The translations under genes were made by a program, and so were the position numbers. From Herminiimonas arsenicoxydans (GTDB lineage: Bacteria; Pseudomonadota; Gammaproteobacteria; Burkholderiales; Burkholderiaceae_D), in assembly GCA_000026125.1 (NCBI GenBank), contig CU207211.1:1302001-1366000 (forward strand): a stretch of DNA of 64,000 nt. The letters run 5' to 3'. Shown one piece after another: positions 26,325 to 34,368 of the stretch (position 1 is its first letter; each line of letters begins with the position of its first letter). The notes beneath the pieces were generated by a model. It saw only the letters and a list, made by a program, of their open reading frames with translations, was not told the DNA's origin and did not search any database.

Positions 26325-27132
26325 TTTTGAATGTGATCAGGCAGAAGGTTTGCGGCGTATGCTGGCCGGACCGAAGCCGCGCATTTTTACTTTTTTGTCC
26401 GCTACTTCGGTTGCCGATAAAAGTGCAATGCTGGTCAATTTGAGCGCCTCTCTTGCGTCCGGTGGCAGCGATGTCGTGCTGCTGGATGCCTGCACATCGA
26501 CTGACGGCATCACACGCCGCATGGGCGCCGATATGCAAGCGACCCTGCTGGATGTCGCGCGTCAGCAGCGCGCCCTCAATCAGGTGGTGCAGGCGATGCC
26601 GCAGGGTTTCGGCCTTGCTTCGCTGACCAGTGGCTCGGTCCATGCCGCCAGCCGCGATGCAGATCAGTTGCGTCGCCTGTCCAATGCATTCGGTGTGCTG
26701 GCTGCACAATCCGATGTGCTGGTGGTGGATGCCGAGCTGGATCAGGATGACAATTTTCCGATTCCCGGCATGGCGAGCGGCGATATCGTGGTGCAGGTTG
26801 CTCCGGCTGCCGCATCGATCAAGGAAGCGTACTCGCTGATCAAGCGTCTCAACGCGCAACTGGGTCGCCGGCCATTCGGCATTCTGGTTACCGGCGCCGA
26901 TGAACGCGAAGCACACATCGTCTATCAAAACATGGCACAGGCTGCCAGTCGCTATCTGGCCGTACAGCTGCAGTTCATCGGCTCGATACCGTCCGACGAT
27001 CACCTCACACGCGCCGCACGTCTGGGACGCGCAGTGATTGATGCCTTCCCGATGGCAGGCGCCTCGGTGGCATTTCGCCTTCTTGCAGAACGTTTTGCAT
27101 TATCCGCCCATGGCGCCAGGTTCGGAGCCTGA
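26317..27132 (+). CDS. flhG: FlhG/FleN-like MinD-family protein with degenerate Walker A
   Basis: 271 residues from a TTG overlapping flhF by eight bases. FlhG is a MinD-like ATPase that limits flagellar number together with FlhF. Position and C-terminal half (VVQVAPAAASIKEAYSLIKRL, then IGSIPSDDHLTRAARLGRAV) fit FlhG well. The nucleotide site is abnormal: the deviant Walker A (KGGxGKT) reads TSVADKS at residues 30-36, so the signature Lys and all glycines are lost and only Lys35-Ser36 remain. The next motif is DACTSTDG, then VVDAELDQDD. It may not bind or hydrolyse ATP normally. fliA starts three bases after the stop. Confidence 0.88.
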   Translation: MASFECDQAEGLRRMLAGPKPRIFTFLSATSVADKSAMLVNLSASLASGGSDVVLLDACTSTDGITRRMGADMQATLLDVARQQRALNQVVQAMPQGFGLASLTSGSVHAASRDADQLRRLSNAFGVLAAQSDVLVVDAELDQDDNFPIPGMASGDIVVQVAPAAASIKEAYSLIKRLNAQLGRRPFGILVTGADEREAHIVYQNMAQAASRYLAVQLQFIGSIPSDDHLTRAARLGRAVIDAFPMAGASVAFRLLAERFALSAHGARFGA

Positions 27133-27135
27133 GCA

Positions 27136-27867
27136 ATGTACACCGCAGCAGGAAGATCGGATAGGGACCACCTGGTAAGCGAGCATGCGCCGCTGGTCAA
27201 GAAACTCGCGCATCAGATGAAAGCCAAGTTGCCGCCCAGCGTGGAAGTCGACGATCTGATTCAGGCCGGCATGATAGGGCTGCTCGATGCAGTCGGCCGC
27301 TACGAAGAAACGCATGGCGCGCAATTTGAAACCTACGCCGTGCAACGCATACGTGGCGCCATGCTGGATGAATTGCGCAGCAGCGACTGGATGCCGCGCA
27401 GCATGCGGCAAAACATGCGCAAGATCGAGGTGGCGATGAACAGCTTGCAGCAAAAGCTGGGCCGCCCACCGAACGAAAGCGAAGTCGCCAAGCAACTCAA
27501 GTTGTCGCTGGCCGATTATCAGGATTTGCTCAGCGATGGCGGCGGCCATCAACTGGTGTATTACGAAGATTTTCACGATAGCGAAGACAACGAGCATTTC
27601 CTCGACCGCTATTGCACCGACGAATCGCCCGATCCCTTGCAGAATTTGATGAACACGGGTTTCCGCTCGGCGGTGATCGCAGCCATCGAAGCCTTGCCGG
27701 AACGGGAAAAAATCCTGATGAGTCTGTACTACGAACAGGAAATGAATCTGAAGGAAATCGGCGCCGTCATGGGCGTGACCGAATCGCGGGTATCTCAACT
27801 ACATAGCCAGGCCATTGCCAGGATGCGTGCAAACTTGAGGGAGAAGGCGTGGACTGGGGTAGCTTAA
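27136..27867 (+). CDS. fliA: Flagellar sigma factor 28 (FliA)
   Basis: 243 residues. FliA directs RNA polymerase to late flagellar and chemotaxis promoters. Region 2 includes VEVDDLIQAGMIGLLDAVGRYE and FETYAVQRIRGAMLDELRSSDW; region 3 RPPNESEVAKQLKLSLADYQDL; region 4 LPEREKILMSLYYEQEMNLKEI and the helix-turn-helix VTESRVSQLHSQAIARMR. It follows flhG by three bases, and motC starts 19 bases before its end. The two sigma-28-type sites before flhD are potential targets. Confidence 0.97.
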   Translation: MYTAAGRSDRDHLVSEHAPLVKKLAHQMKAKLPPSVEVDDLIQAGMIGLLDAVGRYEETHGAQFETYAVQRIRGAMLDELRSSDWMPRSMRQNMRKIEVAMNSLQQKLGRPPNESEVAKQLKLSLADYQDLLSDGGGHQLVYYEDFHDSEDNEHFLDRYCTDESPDPLQNLMNTGFRSAVIAAIEALPEREKILMSLYYEQEMNLKEIGAVMGVTESRVSQLHSQAIARMRANLREKAWTGVA

Positions 27868-28589
27868 TTGGTATCGTGCTTGCGCTCGGCGGCATACTTG
27901 CCGGGCAAATGCTGGAAGGCGGCAAACTCGGCTCTCTGGTACAGCCGGCTGCCTTCATTATCGTCATTGTCGGCACGATAGGTGCGGTGCTGCTGCAAAG
28001 CGGCTGGCGCAATTTTGCGAACGGCCTGAAAATGGCCGGCCGCGTTTTTGTGCCGCAGGACGATAATTATGCGAGCCTGATGCATGACGTCACCAACTGG
28101 AGCACAGTGGCGCGCCGCGAAGGCTTGTTGAGCCTGGAACGCATGATCAAGGATGTCAACGACCCATTCGTCGCGCACGGATTGCGACTGATCGTCGATG
28201 GTGTCGATCCGCATAAATTGCGTGAAGTGCTGGACATGGAAATCGGCGCATATGAAACGCAGCAGCGCCTGTCGATCAAGATATGGGAAGCCGCCGGCGG
28301 TTATGCACCTACCATCGGCATTCTGGGCGCGGTCCTGGGTTTGATCCATGTGATGGAAAACCTGTCGGATCCATCCCGTCTTGGCAGCGGTATTGCGGTG
28401 GCTTTCGTGGCGACGATTTACGGTGTCGGTTTTGCCAATCTGGTGTTCCTGCCGATTTCCAGCAAACTCAAGGCCATTGTCAATCGCGATGTTTTCAGGC
28501 ATGAAATGCTGGCGGATGCATTTGCCGGTATTGCCGCCGGCGACAATCCACGCCTGATCGAAGAGCGAATGAATATCTATCTGATGTAA
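27849..28589 (+). CDS. motC: Second stator subunit A (MotC/PomA-like)
   Basis: 246 residues from a GTG inside the end of fliA, with GAGGGAG before it. It is shorter than the E. coli-type MotA at 10.8 kb and closer to the MotC/PomA branch. Four membrane helices are seen: WGSLIGIVLALGGILAG, PAAFIIVIVGTIGAVLL, then APTIGILGAVLGLIHVM and IAVAFVATIYGVGFANLVF. The cytoplasmic loop has ARREGLLSLERMIKD. With motD it forms a second ion channel able to drive the same rotor. Sodium or proton use cannot be decided from sequence. Confidence 0.94.
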   Translation: MDWGSLIGIVLALGGILAGQMLEGGKLGSLVQPAAFIIVIVGTIGAVLLQSGWRNFANGLKMAGRVFVPQDDNYASLMHDVTNWSTVARREGLLSLERMIKDVNDPFVAHGLRLIVDGVDPHKLREVLDMEIGAYETQQRLSIKIWEAAGGYAPTIGILGAVLGLIHVMENLSDPSRLGSGIAVAFVATIYGVGFANLVFLPISSKLKAIVNRDVFRHEMLADAFAGIAAGDNPRLIEERMNIYLM

Positions 28590-28626
28590 GGCGACTTTGT
28601 TTCCATCATCGGCATACTGAGCACAC

Positions 28627-29412
28627 ATGGCGCGTAGAAAACACGAAGAAGAACATGAAAATCATGAGCGTTGGCTGGTGTCTTATGCCGACTTCATTAC
28701 CTTGCTGTTCGCCTTTTTCGTCGTCATGTATGCGATTTCTTCAGTCAACGAAGGTAAATATCGCATCTTGTCCAACTCGCTTGGCATTGCATTCAGCGGC
28801 ATCACGCCCAAGGCGCCGGCGCTGAAAGATCCGGCTCCATCGAGTCCTTCCATATTGCCGCTGCCCATGCCGGCACACTCGCCGTCGCAGCGCGCCAATG
28901 ACGCCGCCACCAAACGAGAAAAAGCCCGTATGACCAACATCGCACGCGATATCCTGAAGGCGATGGCGCCGCTGATCAGGGAAGGCAAGGTACGCGTGAC
29001 GCAAACCAATCGCGGCGTCAGCGTCGAAATCAATGCCAGCGTGCTGTTTGCCCCCGGCGAAGCCAGGCTCAGTGCGCAATCCGAAAAAGCCTTGCGCGCC
29101 GTGGCAGAAGTCTTGAACAAGGTCGATAACGACATTCAGGTCGAGGGCCATACCGATAATGTCCCGATCAACAATGCGATGTTCCCGTCCAACTGGGAAT
29201 TGTCCGCCGTGCGCGCCAGCAGCGTGGTGCGTCTGTTCCTGGAAAGCGGGATGAATGAAAAGCGTCTGGTCGCCATGGGTCACGGCGCCAACCAACCGGT
29301 CGACAGCAACGAGACGACGGAAGGGCGCTTGCGCAATCGTCGGGTGCAACTGATGATTCTTTCAGGCTTGCCGGACGTCGTGACTGAAGTGCCGGTGACA
29401 GTGGATGACTGA
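28627..29412 (+). CDS. motD: Second stator subunit B (MotD)
   Basis: 261 residues. One N-terminal membrane helix carries the essential Asp22 in WLVSYADFITLLFAFFVVMYA. A Pro/Ser-rich linker lies at about 58-90 (PAPSSPSILPLPMPAHSPSQ) and the OmpA/MotB peptidoglycan-binding domain at about 130-250 (IQVEGHTDNVPINNAMFPSN, WELSAVRASSVVR, GRLRNRRVQLMIL). It differs clearly from the MotB at 11.7 kb, so the stators are not a recent duplication. No obvious terminator follows. Confidence 0.94.
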   Translation: MARRKHEEEHENHERWLVSYADFITLLFAFFVVMYAISSVNEGKYRILSNSLGIAFSGITPKAPALKDPAPSSPSILPLPMPAHSPSQRANDAATKREKARMTNIARDILKAMAPLIREGKVRVTQTNRGVSVEINASVLFAPGEARLSAQSEKALRAVAEVLNKVDNDIQVEGHTDNVPINNAMFPSNWELSAVRASSVVRLFLESGMNEKRLVAMGHGANQPVDSNETTEGRLRNRRVQLMILSGLPDVVTEVPVTVDD

Positions 29413-29446
29413 TTGCGCTACTGCGCATGAAGACGGTGTTTGTGGA

Positions 29447-29578
29447 CTACATTTTTTCCTTGCGTGCCTGAGGCAAGGGCAACGACAAATTTTCGGGAAG
29501 ATAAGGTTTCGCTTCATTCGCTTGCTGCCGGTGAATTTTATTCTGCAGCTTGCCCACACACTTTGACGTGAGCTTCAT
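29447..29578 (-). CDS. Possible small protein (43 residues), uncertain
   Basis: A minus-strand frame from ATG 29578 to a TAG at 29447 encodes a basic peptide (MKLTSKCVGKLQNKIHRQQA, ending PQARKEKM). An AGGCG lies six bases before the ATG, a weak ribosome site. It fits the gap after motD and has protein-like composition with regular codons. An overlapping minus-strand frame (29538-29669, 43-44 codons) is a rival. Neither is recognised, and both could be chance. Confidence 0.25.
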   Translation of the reverse strand: MKLTSKCVGKLQNKIHRQQANEAKPYLPENLSLPLPQARKEKM

Positions 29579-29667
29579 ATTTATCGCCTGAATCGGCGGT
29601 ATATTCATCGGTACAGGCGATTGCCTGGTATCGGAAACTTCCGCTGATCTTGACGGTGACGCTCTTC

Positions 29668-30324
29668 ATGCATAAGACATCCCGCTTTACCCATTCCCAT
29701 CTGCGCCTGACATCGATCGTGTTGACCGGGCTCATCGTCGGCATCGTTACGCCTGATTCCTGGCGGCTGGTGACGCGCGTTCTGGTGGGGTGGAATGTCG
29801 CGGTATGGGCAAATCTGTTGCAGATGGGATGGGTAATGGCGAGAGCCAATCGCGCACGGGTCAAGGAAATTGCGGGGCGCGAGGATGATGGTGCGGTGAC
29901 GGTGCTGGGAATTTTGTCTATCGTGGCGACCTTGAGTCTGGTTGCCATCGTCCTTGAGCTGACGTCGGCCAAAGGCCTGTCCGGTGCAGTGAAGTTTTCC
30001 CATTACGTGTTCACCGGCATGACGGTATTGGGTTCCTGGCTGTTGCTGGGAGCGATTTACACCTTTCATTACGCGCGCCTGTATTACCAGTCGCCTGCAA
30101 ATCGGAGAACATTGCGTTTCCCGGATGGAGAGCTCAGTCCGGATTATTGGGACTTCCTCTATTTTTCTTTCACGATCGCCGTGGCTGCGCAGACTTCTGA
30201 TGTGACGGTGATGTCTTCCGGCATGCGCAAGGCAGTGCTGGCGCAGTCGGTGCTGAGTTTTCTATTCAATGTCGCCATCATCGGTTTATCGATCAATATC
30301 GCTGCTGGCTTGATTGGAACTTGA
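29668..30324 (+). CDS. DUF1345 family membrane protein
   Basis: 218 residues from the ATG at 29668; a TTG six codons upstream is possible, and neither has a good ribosome site. The protein is highly hydrophobic with five to six membrane segments (LTSIVLTGLIVGIVT, VLVGWNVAVWANLLQM, VLGILSIVATLSLVAIVL, VLGSWLLLGAIYTFHYARL, VLSFLFNVAIIGLSINIAAG). The segments FHYARLYY, YWDFLYFSFTIAVAAQTSDV and SGMRKAVLAQSVLSFLFN are the DUF1345 signature. Function is unknown; the Phe-Thr-Ile-Ala and Gln-Thr-Ser-Asp segments superficially resemble channel-like sequences. It stands alone between motD and a convergent gene. Confidence 0.85.
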   Translation: MHKTSRFTHSHLRLTSIVLTGLIVGIVTPDSWRLVTRVLVGWNVAVWANLLQMGWVMARANRARVKEIAGREDDGAVTVLGILSIVATLSLVAIVLELTSAKGLSGAVKFSHYVFTGMTVLGSWLLLGAIYTFHYARLYYQSPANRRTLRFPDGELSPDYWDFLYFSFTIAVAAQTSDVTVMSSGMRKAVLAQSVLSFLFNVAIIGLSINIAAGLIGT

Positions 30325-30346
30325 TTTCACACACTGCCAACAGGTT

Positions 30347-31183
30347 TTATTTGATCTTGCGCCGACGTGCCAGATGCGCGGTTAATTTGCCAAGCTGCTT
30401 GTAGAGTGCGCCATAGCGCCTGTTCCACCTATTGACTGCGCGATATTGGGTAACGACAGTCGCCGCGTCGTCACGTGCAATGGGCCCTGTCAGCGCCTGC
30501 TCGGTGCCGAGCTGCAAAACATTCTCGCTTGTTTCCCTTACCAGAGCCGCCATCATTTTCAAGGCAGTGTCTTCAGGTATGCCTGCCTTGCCATAGGTTT
30601 GCACGGCAGTGTCCAGCAGCGTGACCAGATAGTTGGAAGCGAATACTGCGGCCGCGTGATACAGAACCTTGGCGTCCCGCTGGATGGGGACGAACTCCCC
30701 GCCGATTGCAGTGAATGCTTCGCTCAATACCGCGATCGCCCGCTGATCGCCCTCCACACCGCAGTAGGTGCCGGAAAAATCTGCAACGACCTTTTCAGGT
30801 GCGGCAAAGCTGCGTATCGGGTGAATGCTGGCGACAGCTGCGCCGTGGTCGCTGGCGCTTTGCAGTACGGATGAGGAAAGGGCGCCGCTGCAGTGGAAGA
30901 CGATGCTGTTTGCCGACAGGCAGTTGGTGCGCGACAGCGCTTCGCAGCAATTGACAATGCAGTCATCGGACGCCGCGATGAGGAAAATATCGGCAGCCTG
31001 CAGATCGGCATAACTGTTTGCGGCTCGTCCTGCACCGACGAAAGCAGCGGCGCGTGTGCCGCTTTCAATCGAGGTGTTGAGTATGTCCTGAATCCGGACA
31101 GTGTGATGCTGCACCCACAAGCGCGCCAGCGTCTGGCCGACTTTGCCGCAACCGATGATGGAGAGTGTTTTCGGCTTGCTCAT
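30347..31183 (-). CDS. Rossmann-fold DUF2520 protein, putative NAD(P)-dependent oxidoreductase
   Basis: 278 residues. The N-terminus (LSIIGCGKVGQTLARLW) is a GxGxxG dinucleotide-binding motif; the C-terminal half is the helical DUF2520 domain (YHAAAVFASNYLVTLLDTAV, then LTGPIARDDAATVV). The arrangement resembles 6-phosphogluconate dehydrogenase and ketopantoate reductase. The segment FHCSGALSSSVLQSA and IHPIRSFA is typical of the family. The substrate is not known; ketopantoate or imino/keto acids are guesses from the fold. It lies 18 bases downstream of the ABC-F gene on the same strand. Confidence 0.82.
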   Translation of the reverse strand: MSKPKTLSIIGCGKVGQTLARLWVQHHTVRIQDILNTSIESGTRAAAFVGAGRAANSYADLQAADIFLIAASDDCIVNCCEALSRTNCLSANSIVFHCSGALSSSVLQSASDHGAAVASIHPIRSFAAPEKVVADFSGTYCGVEGDQRAIAVLSEAFTAIGGEFVPIQRDAKVLYHAAAVFASNYLVTLLDTAVQTYGKAGIPEDTALKMMAALVRETSENVLQLGTEQALTGPIARDDAATVVTQYRAVNRWNRRYGALYKQLGKLTAHLARRRKIK

Positions 31184-31201
31184 GGGTGTTTATCCTGCTG
31201 G

Positions 31202-33199
31202 TCAGTTATTGACTTGTTCCAGCGCTTCCTGCTGTTCCAGCCATTCCGCCTCCAGTTGCGCGACTTCCTTCGTGTAGAAAGTCTGATCCGCCAGCAACTG
31301 CTTCAATTCCTTTTTCTTGGCGGCGTCGTATATCAGGGGATCGGCCAGCGCGGTCTCCACGACAGCTTTCTGTGCATTGCGCTTGGCGATCTGCTCTTCC
31401 AGTTTTTTGATTTTGAGTTCTATCGGTTTCTTGCGCGCTGCCAGTTTTTGGCGATCTTCCGCTTCCTGCTTTTTCTGCTCACGCTTGTCTATTGATGCTG
31501 CTGCGGGTGCGGCAGGTGCGACTACGCTGGCAGATTTTTCCTTGACGGCAGGCAGTGCTGCATTGCCTGCCGCAGCATTCTTGGTGGCCAGCTTGGTCTT
31601 GAACAGCCAGTCCTTGTAGTCGTCCAGATCGCCGTCAAAGGGTTGCAGCTTGCCGTCGGCGACGATGATGAATTCGTCGGTGGTGGCGCGCAGCAGATGC
31701 CGGTCATGCGAGACGACGACCAGCGTACCTTCAAACTGGGCCAGCGCCATCGTCAACGCTTCGCGTGTTTCCAGATCCAGATGGTTGGTCGGCTCATCGA
31801 GCAACAGCAGGTTGGGGCGCTGCCAGACGATCAATGCCAGCGCCAGACGTGCTTTTTCACCGCCGGAGAATGGAGCGATCTTGCTGGTTACCATGGCGCC
31901 ATTGAAGTTGAAGCTGCCGAGGAAGTTGCGCAGTTCCTGCTCACGGACGTTCGGTGCGATATGCGCCAGATGCCATAGCGGCGATTCTTCGTGACGCAGC
32001 ATTTCCACCTGATGCTGGGCGAAGTAACCTATAGCCAGTCCTTTGCCGAATTCCGATACGCCGCTCAGCGGTTGCAGTTCTGCTGCGATGGTTTTGATCA
32101 GCGTCGATTTACCGGCGCCATTGACGCCGAGCAGGCCGATGCGCTGGCCGATCTGCAATGAAAAATTGATGCCGGAAACAATCTTTTTTTCCGTGATTGA
32201 ATAATCTTCATTTTCGATCCGGTAACCGGCATCGACGTTTTCCATCACCAGCAAGGGATTCGGCGCATTGGCCGGTTCGCGGAACTCGAATGAAAATTCA
32301 GCCGCAGCACGCAAGGGCGCGAGCTCTTCCATTTTCGACAAGGCCTTCATCCGGCTTTGCGCCTGACGCGCCTTGCTGGCTTGCGCCTTGAAGCGGTTGA
32401 TGAAGGATTCCAGATGGGCACGCTGGCGTGTCTGTTTTTCCAGCGCGCTTTGCGCCAGGATCATTTGCGCGGCACGCTGACGCTCGAAGCCGGAGTAATT
32501 GCCAGAATAGCGCTTCAGTTTGCGCTCATCGATATGCACGATGACGTTGACGACGCCATCGAGAAAGTCTCTATCATGCGAGATGACGAGCAAGGTGCCG
32601 GGATAGCGTTTGAGCCAGTCTTCCAGCCAGATGATGGCGTCCAGATCCAGATGGTTGGTCGGTTCATCGAGTAGCAGAAGATCGGACGGACACATCAGTG
32701 CCTGTGCCAGGTTCAGGCGCATGCGCCAGCCGCCGGAGAAGCTGGCAACGGGTTGTTCCATCTGCGCCATCGTGAAGCCCAGACCCAGCAGCAATTGTTC
32801 GCCGCGTGAGCGTACGGTGTAGGCATCGGCATCGGCCAGCGCGCTGTACAGATCCCCGATCAGCGTGCCATTGTCGGCTGTGTCCGGTTCGCTTTCGAGG
32901 AAGGCCAGTTCTTCTTCCAGTCGGCGCAAGGTCACGTCGCCGTCGATGGCGTAATCGATGGCCGAGCGTTCCAGCGGTGGCGTTTCTTGCGCGACGTAAG
33001 CGACACGCCATTTGGACGGGAAATCGATTGTGCCGAGATCGGCGTGCAGCTCGCCGCGCAGCAGTCCGAACAGACTGGATTTACCTGCGCCATTGGCGCC
33101 GATCAGGCCGATTTTGTCGCCAGGATTAAGCGTAACGTCGACTTTGTCCAGTAGTGGCTTGATGCCACGCATGAGTGAAACTTGTTGAAAACGGATCAT
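31202..33199 (-). CDS. ABC-F family ATPase (YheS-like)
   Basis: 665 residues with two ABC domains and no membrane segment. Walker A motifs are GANGAGKSS (about 36) and GVNGAGKST (about 352), the signatures SFSGGWRMRL and FSGGEKARLA, and both Walker B sites are LLLLDEPTNHLDL. The linker between domains has the KQTRQRAHLESFINRFKAQA helix that enters the ribosomal E site. The end carries an Ala-rich stretch and a charged coiled coil (IELKIKKLEEQIAKRNAQKA). ABC-F proteins act on stalled or initiating ribosomes. Length and the C-terminal coil best fit the YheS group (Uup is the alternative). Confidence 0.9.
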   Translation of the reverse strand: MIRFQQVSLMRGIKPLLDKVDVTLNPGDKIGLIGANGAGKSSLFGLLRGELHADLGTIDFPSKWRVAYVAQETPPLERSAIDYAIDGDVTLRRLEEELAFLESEPDTADNGTLIGDLYSALADADAYTVRSRGEQLLLGLGFTMAQMEQPVASFSGGWRMRLNLAQALMCPSDLLLLDEPTNHLDLDAIIWLEDWLKRYPGTLLVISHDRDFLDGVVNVIVHIDERKLKRYSGNYSGFERQRAAQMILAQSALEKQTRQRAHLESFINRFKAQASKARQAQSRMKALSKMEELAPLRAAAEFSFEFREPANAPNPLLVMENVDAGYRIENEDYSITEKKIVSGINFSLQIGQRIGLLGVNGAGKSTLIKTIAAELQPLSGVSEFGKGLAIGYFAQHQVEMLRHEESPLWHLAHIAPNVREQELRNFLGSFNFNGAMVTSKIAPFSGGEKARLALALIVWQRPNLLLLDEPTNHLDLETREALTMALAQFEGTLVVVSHDRHLLRATTDEFIIVADGKLQPFDGDLDDYKDWLFKTKLATKNAAAGNAALPAVKEKSASVVAPAAPAAASIDKREQKKQEAEDRQKLAARKKPIELKIKKLEEQIAKRNAQKAVVETALADPLIYDAAKKKELKQLLADQTFYTKEVAQLEAEWLEQQEALEQVNN

Positions 33200-33328
33200 G
33201 TGGTGTGTAAGCCGACAGCGCTTGCTGCCAGCTTTGCTTCTTTAATAAATGAGTTAAAAATGGCTGGCGGAAAAACGTCTTCTCGCAAGCCGAAATCGCA
33301 ATCGGCAATGAGCATGCGATCGCGAGAT

Positions 33329-33354
33329 ATCGACAGCATGTTTCTGCTGTCGAT
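33329..33354. repeat. Perfect 10-bp inverted repeat downstream of prmB
   Basis: ATCGACAGCA-TGTTTC-TGCTGTCGAT. It begins eight bases after the prmB stop in the minus-strand direction and has no T run, so it is more likely an mRNA 3'-end hairpin than an intrinsic terminator. The rest of 33200-33328 shows no gene. Confidence 0.45.
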
Positions 33355-33362
33355 CCTGAGGC

Positions 33363-34253
33363 TTATTGCAACTGATCTGCCGTGACCAGGAATACCATGT
33401 CGTCGCCGGCGCTGGTGGTGAGCCAGGTCAGGTTCAATTTCGGAAAGGCGGCTTCTGCATATGCCCGTTCGTTGCCGATTTCGACCATCAGCAAACCGTT
33501 AGGCGTCAGGCGTTTCCCCGCGCCGGCAACGATCTTGCGCACCAGGTCCATGCCATCGTCGCCGCCTGCCAATGCTATGTGCGGCTCGCGCAGATATTCC
33601 GGCGGCAGCTTGCCCATGGACGTTGAATTGACGTACGGCGGATTCGTGATGATCAAATCATATTTGTTTTCCGGCACATGCGTGTACAGATCGGACTCGA
33701 TCAATGTAATGCGATCCTGCAATTCGTATTCGTCCACATTGCGCCGCGCGACCGCCAGTGCATCGGCCGAGATATCGACTGCATCCACTTGTGCATTCGG
33801 GAAGGCGTCGGCCAGCATAATGGGCAGGCAGCCGGAACCGGTACACAGTTCGAGGATGTTGGTGATCTTGTCCGGATTGCTGACCCATGGCGAGAACTGA
33901 TCCGGGATCAATTCTGCAATGAAGGAGCGCGGCACAATGACGCGTTCATCGACATAGAAGTGGTAGCCGCCCAGCCAGCCTTCGTTGGTGATGTAGGCAG
34001 CAGGCAGGCGCTCATCGGCGCGCTGTTCGATCACGCGCAGTACGGCATCGACTTCGTGCTGCAACAGATGGGCATCGAAAAATGGATCGAGCTTGTCGAG
34101 CGGCAGTTTCAGCGTGTGCAAAATCAGGTAGGCGGCTTCATCCAGTGCATTGGTGCTGCCATGCCCGAAGAACAGCTTCGCGGTGTTGAAGCGGGTGACT
34201 GCGTAACGCAGCAAGTCGCGAATGGTGGAGAGATCGTTAGGCTTGGTAGGCAT
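33363..34253 (-). CDS. prmB: 50S ribosomal protein L3 N5-glutamine methyltransferase
   Basis: 296 residues from the ATG at 34253; a TTG five codons earlier lies in the T run of the upstream terminator and is unlikely. PrmB methylates a glutamine in ribosomal protein L3. The N-terminal helical domain (DLLRYAVTRFNTAKLFFGHG) precedes the SAM domain with ILELCTGSGCLPIMLA, and the catalytic NPPY is in LIITNPPYVNSTSM. HFYVDERVIVPRSFIAELI is the substrate-side segment shared by the PrmB/PrmC group. It is last in the dap cluster. The hydrophobic start typical of PrmC is missing, which favours PrmB. Confidence 0.93.
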   Translation of the reverse strand: MPTKPNDLSTIRDLLRYAVTRFNTAKLFFGHGSTNALDEAAYLILHTLKLPLDKLDPFFDAHLLQHEVDAVLRVIEQRADERLPAAYITNEGWLGGYHFYVDERVIVPRSFIAELIPDQFSPWVSNPDKITNILELCTGSGCLPIMLADAFPNAQVDAVDISADALAVARRNVDEYELQDRITLIESDLYTHVPENKYDLIITNPPYVNSTSMGKLPPEYLREPHIALAGGDDGMDLVRKIVAGAGKRLTPNGLLMVEIGNERAYAEAAFPKLNLTWLTTSAGDDMVFLVTADQLQ

Positions 34254-34270
34254 GGTTCTATGCAGCAAAA

Positions 34271-34313
34271 AATAAAAAAGATGACGCCCGATATGCGCAT
34301 GACGCTATCGGGC
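34271..34313 (-). terminator. Intrinsic terminator between dapE and prmB
   Basis: On the minus strand GCCCGATA and TATCGGGC (plus-strand 34286-34293 and 34306-34313) form an eight-base-pair stem with a 12-base loop, followed after GTCA by a T-rich tract (TCTTTTTTATTTTTTG). It ends about 18 bases before the prmB ATG. Confidence 0.75.
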
Positions 34314-34368
34314 GGGAGTATGTCCGGCCACGGTTTACAGTGGGCCATGGCATGTGTTGCCAGCTGCC

